From NCBI GenBank assembly GCA_002403075.1, contig DHHB01000036.1:1-17011 (forward strand): a DNA stretch of 17,011 nucleotides, in the 5' to 3' direction. Shown one piece after another: positions 7,971-15,269 of the stretch (its first letter is position 1; each line of letters starts with the position of its first letter). Under the pieces are notes generated by a model. It had not been told where the DNA came from and ran no database searches. It worked only from the letters and a program-made list of their open reading frames with translations. A program made the translations under genes and the position numbers. This DNA comes from a bacterium UBP1_UBA4783. Lineage in GTDB: Bacteria > Krumholzibacteriota > Krumholzibacteriia > Krumholzibacteriales > Krumholzibacteriaceae.

Positions 7971-8000
7971 GGGGCTCTCCGGAAACGGAGAGCCCCTTTG
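7971..8000 (+). terminator. GNRA-capped hairpin terminator between the paralogs
   Basis: A perfect 11-bp stem GGGGCTCTCCG (7971-7981) / CGGAGAGCCCC (7986-7996) with a GAAA tetraloop is followed by TTT. It begins 48 bases after the stop of paralog A. This is the most terminator-like hairpin in the window, although the T-run is short, so read-through into paralog B is possible. Confidence 0.7.
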
Positions 8001-8054
8001 AAAAGGAAGAAGAAACGGCCCTGTAGCTTCGCAACGTAAGTGGAGGCAACGACC

Positions 8055-8585
8055 ATGAAGAAACTGCTGCTGGCTATGGCGATTCTCGTTCTCGCAACTC
8101 CGGTGTTCTCGGCCGACGCGTACGTCGGGCTCTTCGCCGACGGGGCGCACAGCGACTGCGACGTCTACCTGTCGGGCGGCTTCATGCCGTTCAACGTCTG
8201 GGTATGGTTCATCGCTCCGAGCGTAGGCGTTCAGGCGGCCGAGTACAGAGTCGTCCCGCCGGCGTATGTGATCGTGAGCACCCCGACGATCAATCCCGGC
8301 ATCAGCGTCAGCCTCGGCGACGCGCTGGCCGGGATCAGCGTGGCTTTCTTCGGCTGCCAAACGGGTTGGGTGTGGACGCAGAATATCTCCTGCTACCTGA
8401 CGGGGGCGGGACCGGGCTACGTCAGGATCGAAAAGCGGCTCGATGTTCCGGCGATCCAGATCGCGAGCTGCGAGCTCGGCAACCCGATCTACCCGGCGGC
8501 CGTTCTGAACCACCTCGCCATCGGCCAGGGCTGCCAGATCGCGACGGAGGAGTCGAGCTGGGGAGCGATCAAGAGCCTGTTCTAA
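8055..8585 (+). CDS. Small secreted protein, tandem paralog B
   Basis: A 176-residue exported protein, same length as the preceding gene and about 86% identical to it (roughly 151 of 176 by hand), with no gaps. The signal peptide is MKKLLLAMAILVLATPVFS before ADAYVG. All five cysteines are retained in the same places. Differences cluster in the signal peptide and in a few mature positions (for example residues 30-31, the GCQTG segment and the RIEK segment), while the last ~40 residues are nearly invariant. An in-frame GTG at 8040 would add five residues, but ATG 8055 starts a proper signal peptide and has GGAGG at 8042-8046 with an 8-base spacer. Upstream sequence is unlike that of paralog A: no structured leader, only the terminator and a short AG-rich stretch. 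Function unknown; probable recent tandem duplication. Confidence 0.8.
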   Translation: MKKLLLAMAILVLATPVFSADAYVGLFADGAHSDCDVYLSGGFMPFNVWVWFIAPSVGVQAAEYRVVPPAYVIVSTPTINPGISVSLGDALAGISVAFFGCQTGWVWTQNISCYLTGAGPGYVRIEKRLDVPAIQIASCELGNPIYPAAVLNHLAIGQGCQIATEESSWGAIKSLF

Positions 8586-8613
8586 ACGCGCATCACCCGG
8601 TGCGTTTCGTGAT

Positions 8614-8645
8614 GACGATGGGGACCCCCGCGGGTCCCCATCGTC
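8614..8645 (+). terminator. 14-bp perfect hairpin after paralog B
   Basis: GACGATGGGGACCC (8614-8627) is exactly complementary to GGGTCCCCATCGTC (8632-8645), with a 4-base loop. It starts 28 bases after the stop codon. No T-tract follows. Wobble pairs can extend the stem to 17 bp. Very stable, so a transcript-end element is likely. Confidence 0.55.
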
Positions 8646-8699
8646 GTTCGAGGCCCCGGCGCCGGCTGCGCTCGCGTCCCGCGGGGAGGCATTTTCGGC

Positions 8700-8728
8700 T
8701 TGTCTTTTCGCGGCCGGAGAAATAGATT
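8700..8728 (+). promoter_or_regulatory. Candidate promoter for the C25 peptidase gene
   Basis: TTGTCT (8700-8705), 17 bases, then TAGATT (8723-8728): four of six matches in each hexamer at optimal spacing, in a locally AT-richer patch. Transcription would start near 8735, about 68 bases before the TTG start. The hexamers are only moderate, so this is tentative. Confidence 0.4.
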
Positions 8729-8802
8729 GTTAGCAGGTTTCGCGATTCCTCGTCGCTCCCGTTCTCTCCTTCACGCACCCCTGGAAACGAGGTGAATCCC
8801 GC

Positions 8803-11800
8803 TTGAACGGACATTCGAGTCGCTCGGCGCTCGGCGGATTCGTTCTCTGGCTCGTCGTCTCGACCGGAAGCGTCCAGGCGGCGACGGCGCCAAAGGGCGC
8901 CCGGCTCGTTTCGTCGGGCGCCGGATTTGTCTCGTTCGAGGTCGTGTGCTCGGACCCGCGCATCGCGCGAGCGGAGGATGGAGCGGTCAGGGTTCTCATC
9001 GACGGATTCGGAACCTTTTCTCCGCCGGGGGCCGCGGAGCTTCCGGGGAGAACGTTTCACGTAGCGATCCCTCCCGACGGAGCTCCGAGGGTCTCGTTCA
9101 CCGTGCTCGAGGAGGAGAATCTCGGCCGGCTCTCGCTCGAGCGGGTTTACGGGGAGAGACTCGTCGAGGGGGAAGACGGGCTCCCCGCGGGCGAACGCTA
9201 CCTTCCGCCTGAGCCTTCGCTCGGGGAGGACGCCTCGCGGCTCGTATCCGCTCTCGAGCCCGCCTTCATGGGACGCCAGCGGGTGCTTCCCGTTCGAGTC
9301 GTTCCTCTCTCGATCGACGATAGGGGAGAGGCGCGTCTCGCCCGGCGCATCGCCGTCACGGTGAGCTTCGAGCGCTCCCGCGCGGCATTCGGGGCGGCCG
9401 AAGGCGCTCGGGAACCCCTCTCCGGGGCGTGGAAGCGCCTCTACGAGGGCATCCTCGTGAACCCGGAGGACGCGGCGGAGTACCGACTGCCCCTCGCCCC
9501 TGCCGGCGCCTGGGCGGCTCCCACTCTCGAGGGGAAACTCCTCAAGCTCCGCATACCCGAAACGGGGCTCTACGCGATGCGGGCCGATTCGCTCATCGCC
9601 GCTGGGCTCTCGCCGGGGCTCGTCCCGGGGGAGATCGCCCTCCGGAAGCGCTACTACGATCCCGCCGCTCCGGGGCTCATGCGAACGGTCGACGTGCCGG
9701 CCCTCGTCATCGAGAACGCGGGCGGCGGCACCGGCGTGTTCGACGGCGCGGATCGCCTCTATTTCTACGCGCTCGGCGTCAAGGACGACGCCGGCGCGGG
9801 GGATCTCGACGCGCTGTACACCGACGACAACGTGCTGTGGCTCGAGGAGGGCTCGGCGGGCGCGATCATGACCCAAGGGATCCCGCTCGCGAGCGTTTCC
9901 GAGATTCCCATCTCCGCGCACCGCGTCGTGAAACGCGAGCGCAAGGACACGGCGTTCATGAAGAACGCCGTGCCGGGGACGTTCGATTTCTATTTTCTCA
10001 AGGGGTACGACGTCCGGGACTACTCGATCCCCTTCACGCTCCACGAACCGGCATCGACGGGAGTCTGGTCGCTCACGATCCGGATTCAGGGGGGCGACGG
10101 GCTCGGCCTTCCGCACACGCTTTCCTTCAGGCTGCGCAACGGCGCCGGGACGAACCTCATCGGTTCGGGCGGCTTCGCCGCGAAGCAGGCGAGGACCTTC
10201 ACGTTCGCCGGTCTTCCGGCGTCGTGGCTCGCGAACGGCCAGAACGAGCTCCTCGTCACGTGCGACGCGGACTACAAGCACCTCGTGAACGATTTCACGA
10301 TCGAATACCCGGGCCGGTTCGTCGCCCGGGACAACGCCCTCGAGTTCACCCTCGATCCGGTGATCGGGATCGCGGGGATCGAGATCGGCGGCTTCACCGT
10401 CGACTCGGGGCTCCTCGTCGAGCTCACCGATCCGTGGAACCCCGCGTACCGCGAGCTCGGTCCGTCGGATTTCGCGGGCGAGGGCGCGGGATACAAGCTC
10501 GTTCTCAAAATCCCCGAGAGCCCATCGCCTCGACGATTCGCGGCTCTCGGCGGCGCCGCCGGCGCGACGCTTCCCGCGAGGATGGTCTCGGTCGACGCTC
10601 CTTCGGCGCTGCGGGCGACGGCGGGACGGTATCAGGCGCTCGTCGTCTCGCACCGGGATTTTCTGCAGAGGATCGGCGAGTACGTCGACTGGCGACGGGG
10701 CAGGGGGTACAGCGTCTTCACGGCGAACGTCGAGGACGTCTACGACGAGTACAACGGCGGGCTTCCACACGCGGCGGCGATCAAGCGGTTCATCAAGGAT
10801 GCCTTCGACCGCTGGGGGATCGAGTACGTGCTGCTCGTCGGCGACGCGAGCGAGGATCACAAGCGCGTCTATAGAGGCGCGGAGGGCGAGAAGCGCGGAT
10901 CGCCCCCCGACTACGTGCCCTCGTACGGGTACGTGACGAGCGTCACGGGAACCTACGACGACGAAACGGTCTCGTCCGACAAATGGTACGCCTATCTCGA
11001 CGGCAATCCCGGCCCGGATCCGTACCCGGACGTTTTCATCGGCCGTTTTCCGGTCGGGCGCGACGTCGAGCTCCGCGCGATCCTCACCAAGCTCTATCGA
11101 GCGGAGACAGCGGCGACCGGCGACGCGTGGCGCCGCCGGATCGTTCTCTTCGCCGACGACGCGTGGTCGGGCGGAGGCTCGGACTACCGCTACCGGCCGT
11201 ACGAAGGGGAGTTCCAGTGGAGCACCGATACCTGCGGCGCCGTCGTCGAGCGGGCGCTCCCCGGCGGCTTCGAGATCGACCGGCTCTACCTCGCCCCCTA
11301 TACCGATCCCGCGCATCCGGATCCGGCGGAGAGCGGAGCCGCGGTCTATTCGCGCGCGCGCGAGGCGACGCGCCGGACGTTCACGCCGGCGCTCGTCGCC
11401 TCTCTCAACCGCGGGTGCCTCCTCAGCATGTTTCAAGGCCACGCGAACCGCGCCGTGCTCACGACCGAGTCGGCCTTTTCCCTCCAGATATACAGGGACG
11501 TCGATAGCCTGCGGACGGCCATTCCGTTCGTATTCGCCGGCTTCGGCTGCCACATCAGCGACTTCGCCGTCTGGCAGGAGCTCTCCTACGCCGCGTACGT
11601 CGGCGAGGACGGGGACTGCATGAGCGAGCAGCTTCTCTTCAAGCCGGGCGGCGGCGCGATTTCCACCTACGCGAGCGACGGCTTCGAGTATCTCTCGCAG
11701 AACGCGGTTCTCGTCGAGCGTTTCTTCGAGACCCTTTTCCGGCGCCCGCCAGTCGATTCGGTCGCGCCGGGCAACGAATACACGGGCGCGCACTGGATCC

Positions 11801-12849
11801 TCGGAGAGCTCGTCGCGAAGACGGAGATCGAGCAGATCTCGCAGACGGTCTACGGACTCGACCAGATCCTGCGCTACCATCTCCTCGGCGATCCGATGCT
11901 GCGGATCGATCCCGGCCCGCCGCTCATGAGGCTCGAGGCCGACTGGGGGGCGGGATTCGAGCCCGTCGGGCCGGGGGAGCTCCGCGCGAAAAACGGAACG
12001 AATGAGGCGGCGCTGCGCCTCACGGCGAGCGACGTCGTCGCGATCGGGCCGGCGGCCCTCTCGATCGACGGTGTGAGCTGGACGGATTCGCTCGAGATCA
12101 CGCCTCTTCAGGACGCCGACAGGACCTACCACCGCTCCTACCGCGCGGAGGTCCGGTACACGATCGATCCGCGGGACGAGCTCATCGTGTGGACCGTCGC
12201 CTCGCCGGACGGGCGCGAGGCGGGGAGGCTCGAAATCCCGATCGTGACCCGGCTTCGCCTCTTCTACAACGGCTACCTCGAGATTCTGCCCGGGGTTGAG
12301 AGCCCGCCGAAGGGCACCTTCACGATACGGGCCGATTTCCCGGTCTTCCTGTCCGAGCCGCCGAGGCTCTCCATTGACGGGATCGAAGAGGACGGCGTGC
12401 GTTTCACGGTGCCCGATCCCGCCGACTCGCTGCGCTGGGAGGCCTCGTTCGAGCGCACGCTCCCCTCGGGGACGCGCGTCTTCACGGTCAGGGCCGGCGA
12501 GTTCTCGCGCGACATCGTCTTCACCGTCACCGGGGACGAGCTCGCCGTCGACGCCTTCAACTTTCCGAACCCCTTCCGCGGCGAGACCAACATCGTCTAT
12601 ACGCTGAACCTCGCGGCCGACGCGGGCCGGATCAACATCTACAACGTGAGCGGCGTTCTCGTGAGGAGCTTCGCGCTTTCGCCGGAACGGCTCCGCGCCG
12701 CGAGCTTCATCAGCCCGCACTCGATCGTTTGGGACGGGCGCGACCTCGCCGGAGACCGCGTCGCGAACGGAACCTACATCTACGTGCTGCGGATCGAGCG
12801 CGGAGGCCGGAGCGTCGATATCACCGGGAAGAGCGTCAAGCTCGAATAA
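8803..12849 (+). CDS. Secreted gingipain-like C25 cysteine peptidase (PorU-like) with FlgD-like C-terminal domain
   Basis: A 1348-residue exported cysteine peptidase. The TTG start at 8803 is supported by GAGGTG (8789-8794, 8-base spacer) and a signal peptide (hydrophobic core FVLWLVV, ending GSVQA). Residues ~30-600 match the long pro/beta region of PorU-type proteins, including FDGADRLYFYALG and a YTDDNVLWL segment near 345. The C25 domain spans about 609-1035: LLVGDASED (~677-685), the catalytic-type histidine in FQGHANRA (H880), the catalytic-type cysteine in FAGFGCHISD (C916), and LGDPMLRID (~1028-1036). The 36-residue His-Cys spacing is near that of gingipains. The end (~1245-1348) is a FlgD-like Ig/beta domain (FNFPNPFRGETNI; VWDGRDLAG; VANGTYIYVLRI) of the kind used as a secretion or surface-sorting tail. 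In Bacteroidetes PorU is the type IX sortase; here the role (sortase or plain protease) is open. Probably monocistronic. Confidence 0.87.
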   Translation: MNGHSSRSALGGFVLWLVVSTGSVQAATAPKGARLVSSGAGFVSFEVVCSDPRIARAEDGAVRVLIDGFGTFSPPGAAELPGRTFHVAIPPDGAPRVSFTVLEEENLGRLSLERVYGERLVEGEDGLPAGERYLPPEPSLGEDASRLVSALEPAFMGRQRVLPVRVVPLSIDDRGEARLARRIAVTVSFERSRAAFGAAEGAREPLSGAWKRLYEGILVNPEDAAEYRLPLAPAGAWAAPTLEGKLLKLRIPETGLYAMRADSLIAAGLSPGLVPGEIALRKRYYDPAAPGLMRTVDVPALVIENAGGGTGVFDGADRLYFYALGVKDDAGAGDLDALYTDDNVLWLEEGSAGAIMTQGIPLASVSEIPISAHRVVKRERKDTAFMKNAVPGTFDFYFLKGYDVRDYSIPFTLHEPASTGVWSLTIRIQGGDGLGLPHTLSFRLRNGAGTNLIGSGGFAAKQARTFTFAGLPASWLANGQNELLVTCDADYKHLVNDFTIEYPGRFVARDNALEFTLDPVIGIAGIEIGGFTVDSGLLVELTDPWNPAYRELGPSDFAGEGAGYKLVLKIPESPSPRRFAALGGAAGATLPARMVSVDAPSALRATAGRYQALVVSHRDFLQRIGEYVDWRRGRGYSVFTANVEDVYDEYNGGLPHAAAIKRFIKDAFDRWGIEYVLLVGDASEDHKRVYRGAEGEKRGSPPDYVPSYGYVTSVTGTYDDETVSSDKWYAYLDGNPGPDPYPDVFIGRFPVGRDVELRAILTKLYRAETAATGDAWRRRIVLFADDAWSGGGSDYRYRPYEGEFQWSTDTCGAVVERALPGGFEIDRLYLAPYTDPAHPDPAESGAAVYSRAREATRRTFTPALVASLNRGCLLSMFQGHANRAVLTTESAFSLQIYRDVDSLRTAIPFVFAGFGCHISDFAVWQELSYAAYVGEDGDCMSEQLLFKPGGGAISTYASDGFEYLSQNAVLVERFFETLFRRPPVDSVAPGNEYTGAHWILGELVAKTEIEQISQTVYGLDQILRYHLLGDPMLRIDPGPPLMRLEADWGAGFEPVGPGELRAKNGTNEAALRLTASDVVAIGPAALSIDGVSWTDSLEITPLQDADRTYHRSYRAEVRYTIDPRDELIVWTVASPDGREAGRLEIPIVTRLRLFYNGYLEILPGVESPPKGTFTIRADFPVFLSEPPRLSIDGIEEDGVRFTVPDPADSLRWEASFERTLPSGTRVFTVRAGEFSRDIVFTVTGDELAVDAFNFPNPFRGETNIVYTLNLAADAGRINIYNVSGVLVRSFALSPERLRAASFISPHSIVWDGRDLAGDRVANGTYIYVLRIERGGRSVDITGKSVKLE

Positions 12850-12857
12850 CCCGCCTC

Positions 12858-12882
12858 GCCCGCCGCCCCCTCGGCGGCGGGC
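12858..12882 (+). terminator. Hairpin after the C25 peptidase gene
   Basis: GCCCGCCGCC (12858-12867) pairs perfectly with GGCGGCGGGC (12873-12882) around a 5-base loop, starting 9 bases after the stop. CCCCCTT rather than a T-tract follows, so intrinsic termination is uncertain. Confidence 0.5.
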
Positions 12883-12886
12883 CCCC

Positions 12887-12943
12887 TTCCGCCCGGCGCC
12901 CCCGCCGCTTCAGCGCGGCGCCTTTCCGCCCGGCGCCCCCGCC
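12887..12943. repeat. 20-base direct repeat, two copies 37 bases apart
   Basis: The same 20 bases, beginning TTCCGCCCGGCG and ending CCCCGCC, occur at 12887-12906 and 12924-12943. They sit in a C-rich intergenic stretch between two hairpins (12858-12882 and an 8-bp stem, 12960-12967 with 12978-12985). They may be a small intergenic repeat family or a slippage product; no protein-binding function is evident. Confidence 0.6.
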
Positions 12944-13029
12944 TCCTCGGCGATCCTTGCCGCCCGCCCTCCCGCGCGCGGGCGGCCGTCCGAGACGGGC
13001 CGCGGGAAAAAGGGCCCCGGAAAAACATC

Positions 13030-13059
13030 TTTACCTCCCCGGTTCCCCTTCCGTACAAT
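13030..13059 (+). promoter_or_regulatory. Candidate promoter for the cell-wall gene block
   Basis: TTTACC (13030-13035, four of six) and TACAAT (13054-13059, five of six) are separated by 18 bases in the only AT-richer patch of this intergenic region. Transcription would start near 13066. The leader (13066-13136) contains a 7-bp hairpin (CGCGCCC 13089-13095 / GGGCGCG 13101-13107), a palindrome GAGCCCGGGCTC (13107-13118) and a palindrome CCTCCGGAGG (13121-13130) that includes the SD. Confidence 0.45.
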
Positions 13060-13136
13060 CGCCCCGTGCGGATTTCCCCGGAGCGCGCCGCGCCCGTCAG
13101 GGGCGCGAGCCCGGGCTCACCCTCCGGAGGTAGGCG

Positions 13137-13856
13137 TTGAAAAAGCGGCTCGATGCTCTCAGGAAGAAGGAGAAGCGCTTCATCGTCGGCATCGAGACGG
13201 GAAGCGAGCCGGGAAAGCTCGGCGCGGTTCTCGTCGAGATATCGGGCAACGGCGACGATACGGTGCTCGCGATCCTCGGCTTCGCGTCGCGCGGCGTGAA
13301 CCGCGAGCTCAAGGCGGCCCTCTCCGCGCTCGAGGGCGAGGAGGCGTTCGGCTCCGAGGAGCTCGCCGGCATCAACTTCCTCGTTCTCCACAACATTACG
13401 AAGCTCTACGACGAGCTGCTCGAGGCGGCGGACGCGGCCGGGGACGAGATCGACCTTATCGGCCTCAAGTGCCTCGAGGTCGGCAAGTTCGTGTTCCCGG
13501 CGGATCCGGGCGGCCTGAGCGAGATGACGAACCGCGTCGTCGCGAGCCGTTTTCGGATCGGCTCGGACGATCGATCCGGCGATTTTCTCGCCGTGAGAGA
13601 GCCGCTTCTCCAGGGGATCGTGAGCGAGATGATCGACCGGTGCGCGGTCGGAGACGATATGCGCGAGGCGGTCACGGTGGCGCTGCTCGCGAACGAGGCG
13701 ATCTTCAGCGAGGGCGCGGTCGAGGGCGGCGCGGCGGAAGGCGGCTCGAAGAAGGCCGCCAAAGGCGCCGCGAAGAAGGTCTCCGCGGTCTCGATCGGCG
13801 CTTCCTCGCGCGGCGGCTCGCCGTGCCTGTGCGGCGAGTTTTTCTTTCCCCGGTGA
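13137..13856 (+). CDS. Shortened, divergent AnmK-like protein (anhydro-N-acetylmuramic acid kinase relic)
   Basis: A 239-residue cytosolic protein; AnmK kinases are about 370. Start is TTG with GGAGG six bases upstream; no ATG is near. The N-terminus RFIVGIETGSEPGKLGAVLVEI lines up without gaps from 'GI' on with E. coli AnmK GVMSGTSLDGVDVVLATI, but the signature is changed (residues 20-27, Asp to Gly in SLDG). A middle part (about 128-160, RFRIGSDDRSGDFLAVREPLLQ) loosely follows the AnmK DFRxxDIAxGGQGAPL region with key residues missing. The C-terminal GDDMREAVTVALLA (172-185) matches AnmK GDDMEALAFAWLA, and SAVSIGAS (216-223) matches the SVTGAS near the family end. About 150 residues holding NIGGIAN and TGPGN are absent, replaced by nothing or by a Gly/Ala/Lys linker (192-212). 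AnmK normally phosphorylates anhydroMurNAc in wall recycling; this copy probably cannot. The nagZ-like neighbour supports the family assignment, which is from memory alignment. Confidence 0.7.
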   Translation: MKKRLDALRKKEKRFIVGIETGSEPGKLGAVLVEISGNGDDTVLAILGFASRGVNRELKAALSALEGEEAFGSEELAGINFLVLHNITKLYDELLEAADAAGDEIDLIGLKCLEVGKFVFPADPGGLSEMTNRVVASRFRIGSDDRSGDFLAVREPLLQGIVSEMIDRCAVGDDMREAVTVALLANEAIFSEGAVEGGAAEGGSKKAAKGAAKKVSAVSIGASSRGGSPCLCGEFFFPR

Positions 13857-13904
13857 GGGCTCGCGCATGGGCCTCCCCGCGGGGAGTTTCCGGAGAATGA
13901 GATT

Positions 13905-15266
13905 ATGAAGCTCAGCGCTCGCCGTCTCGCGCCGGCGCTCTTTTTATGCCTTCTCGCGCTCGCCGCCTGCGCGGAGAAGCGGCCCGCAACCGAGGCCTTG
14001 GCGGAGCCCGCGCCCGCGCCGCCCGCCGCGGAGCCTCTTCCCGAAACGGTTTCTCCCGTGTCGATCCCGGAAGTGACCCCCGAAGCCGTCGCGATGCTCG
14101 ACGCCCCGCCGGTCGTGCGCGTTCTCGTTCTCGAGAGCCGCAGGACGATCCGTTTCCGCGTCCCCGAGGCGTACACGGTCGGCATGGACGCCGTTTCCGG
14201 CGTCTCGGGCCGCATCGAGCGCGGTGGCGATCTCTCCGTGCGCGCCTCCGACGGCGAGATCGTGCTCGCCGACGGCAGGCGCAAGGTCTTCGGAGCGAAG
14301 AGCGTGTTCGTGGCTCCCGCGGACGGCGAGGTTTCGACGATCGACGGCGCCTCCTATCGCGGGGGATTCCTCTTCGTCGCGACCCGCGGCGGAGTCGCCG
14401 CGATCAACGTTCTCGACATCGACGAGTACCTCAAAGGGGTGCTTCCCTCGGAGATCGGCTACCTCAAGGACGCGCAGTACGAGGCCTTCCGCGCGCAGGC
14501 CATGGCCGCGCGATCCTACGCCCTGAGCAAGCTCGGGGAGAGGCGCGGAGATCTCTACGACCTCAACGCGACGGTGATGGATCAGGTGTACCGGGGCGCC
14601 TCGAGCGAGAGCGAGGCCGCGAACAGGGCGGTCGACGAAACGCGCGGACTCGTCTGCGCGTTTCTCGGAGAGCCGGCGCGCGCCTACTACTGCTCCTGCT
14701 GCGGCGGGCACACGGCCGATATCAGGGCCGTCTGGCCGTGGAAGACCCCGTACCCGTACCTCTACGGCGTCCGGGACACCGTCCCCGGGACCGCGGGCGA
14801 GTCGCTCTGCCGCGGCTCGCGGCATTTCCGGTGGACGGCGCACTGGAGCGCGTCGGATCTCTCCGCCGTCCTTCGCCGGACGATCCCACGGGAGCTTCGA
14901 GCGGGCGCTGGGGATCTCGGCCGGATCCTCGACGTGCGGCCGCTCGGCACGGGCAGGGACGGACGCGTCGCCGGACTCGAGATCGAGACCGACCGCGAGA
15001 GCTTCACCGTGCAGGGGGACCGCATCAGGTGGGTGTTGAAGCCCGATCCCGGCTCGGACGCCATTCTCAGGAGCACGCTGTTCAACATGGACGTGTCCCG
15101 CTCGGGCGGCCGCGTGGCCTCGATCGACGTCCTCGGCGGGGGCAACGGCCACGGCGTCGGCATGTGCCAAACGGGGGCGATACGCATGGCCGAGCTCGGT
15201 TACTCGGGCGAACAGATCATCTCCCATTACTATCCCGGCGTTCGGATCGTGACGCTCTACCGGTGA
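13905..15266 (+). CDS. SpoIID/LytB-domain lipoprotein (amidase enhancer or lytic transglycosylase type)
   Basis: A 453-residue lipoprotein. The lipobox is L19-A-A-C22, and +2 is Ala rather than Asp, which favours outer-membrane sorting. A Pro/Ala/Glu-rich linker (about 23-65) leads into the SpoIID domain: NVLDIDEYLKGVLPSE with E183 at the position of the catalytic glutamate of SpoIID, then AFRAQAMAARSYAL, DLNATVMDQVYRGASS, an AVDETRG segment, a Cys-rich YYCSCCGGHT motif (possible metal site) and the closing GHGVGMCQTGAIRMAELGYS with HYYPG. Known members cleave glycan strands lacking stem peptides or stimulate amidases. It follows the AnmK-like gene by 48 bases and precedes the nagZ-like gene by 3, so the three probably form one transcript. 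Start ATG has GGAGA about nine bases upstream; a 14-base palindrome (13873-13886) lies in the short gap before it. Confidence 0.9.
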   Translation: MKLSARRLAPALFLCLLALAACAEKRPATEALAEPAPAPPAAEPLPETVSPVSIPEVTPEAVAMLDAPPVVRVLVLESRRTIRFRVPEAYTVGMDAVSGVSGRIERGGDLSVRASDGEIVLADGRRKVFGAKSVFVAPADGEVSTIDGASYRGGFLFVATRGGVAAINVLDIDEYLKGVLPSEIGYLKDAQYEAFRAQAMAARSYALSKLGERRGDLYDLNATVMDQVYRGASSESEAANRAVDETRGLVCAFLGEPARAYYCSCCGGHTADIRAVWPWKTPYPYLYGVRDTVPGTAGESLCRGSRHFRWTAHWSASDLSAVLRRTIPRELRAGAGDLGRILDVRPLGTGRDGRVAGLEIETDRESFTVQGDRIRWVLKPDPGSDAILRSTLFNMDVSRSGGRVASIDVLGGGNGHGVGMCQTGAIRMAELGYSGEQIISHYYPGVRIVTLYR

Positions 15267-15269
15267 CCG

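Noticed and set aside
7998..8027. Promoter TTGAAA with an 18-base spacer ahead of paralog B
   Set aside because: The -10 (TGTAGC) is too poor, and the -35 overlaps the terminator T-run.
8040..8054. GTG at 8040 as the start of paralog B
   Set aside because: It would overlap the SD-like GGAGG used by ATG 8055 and adds five residues ahead of a normal MKK signal peptide.
7326..8513. 395-codon minus-strand frame with an internal repeat over the two small secreted genes
   Set aside because: The internal repeat simply mirrors the tandem plus-strand duplication; both plus-strand genes have signal peptides and SD sites.
8593..12720. 1375-codon minus-strand open frame opposite the C25 peptidase
   Set aside because: Same antisense GC artefact: arginine/glutamate-rich, no domain, and it overlaps a well-supported peptidase.
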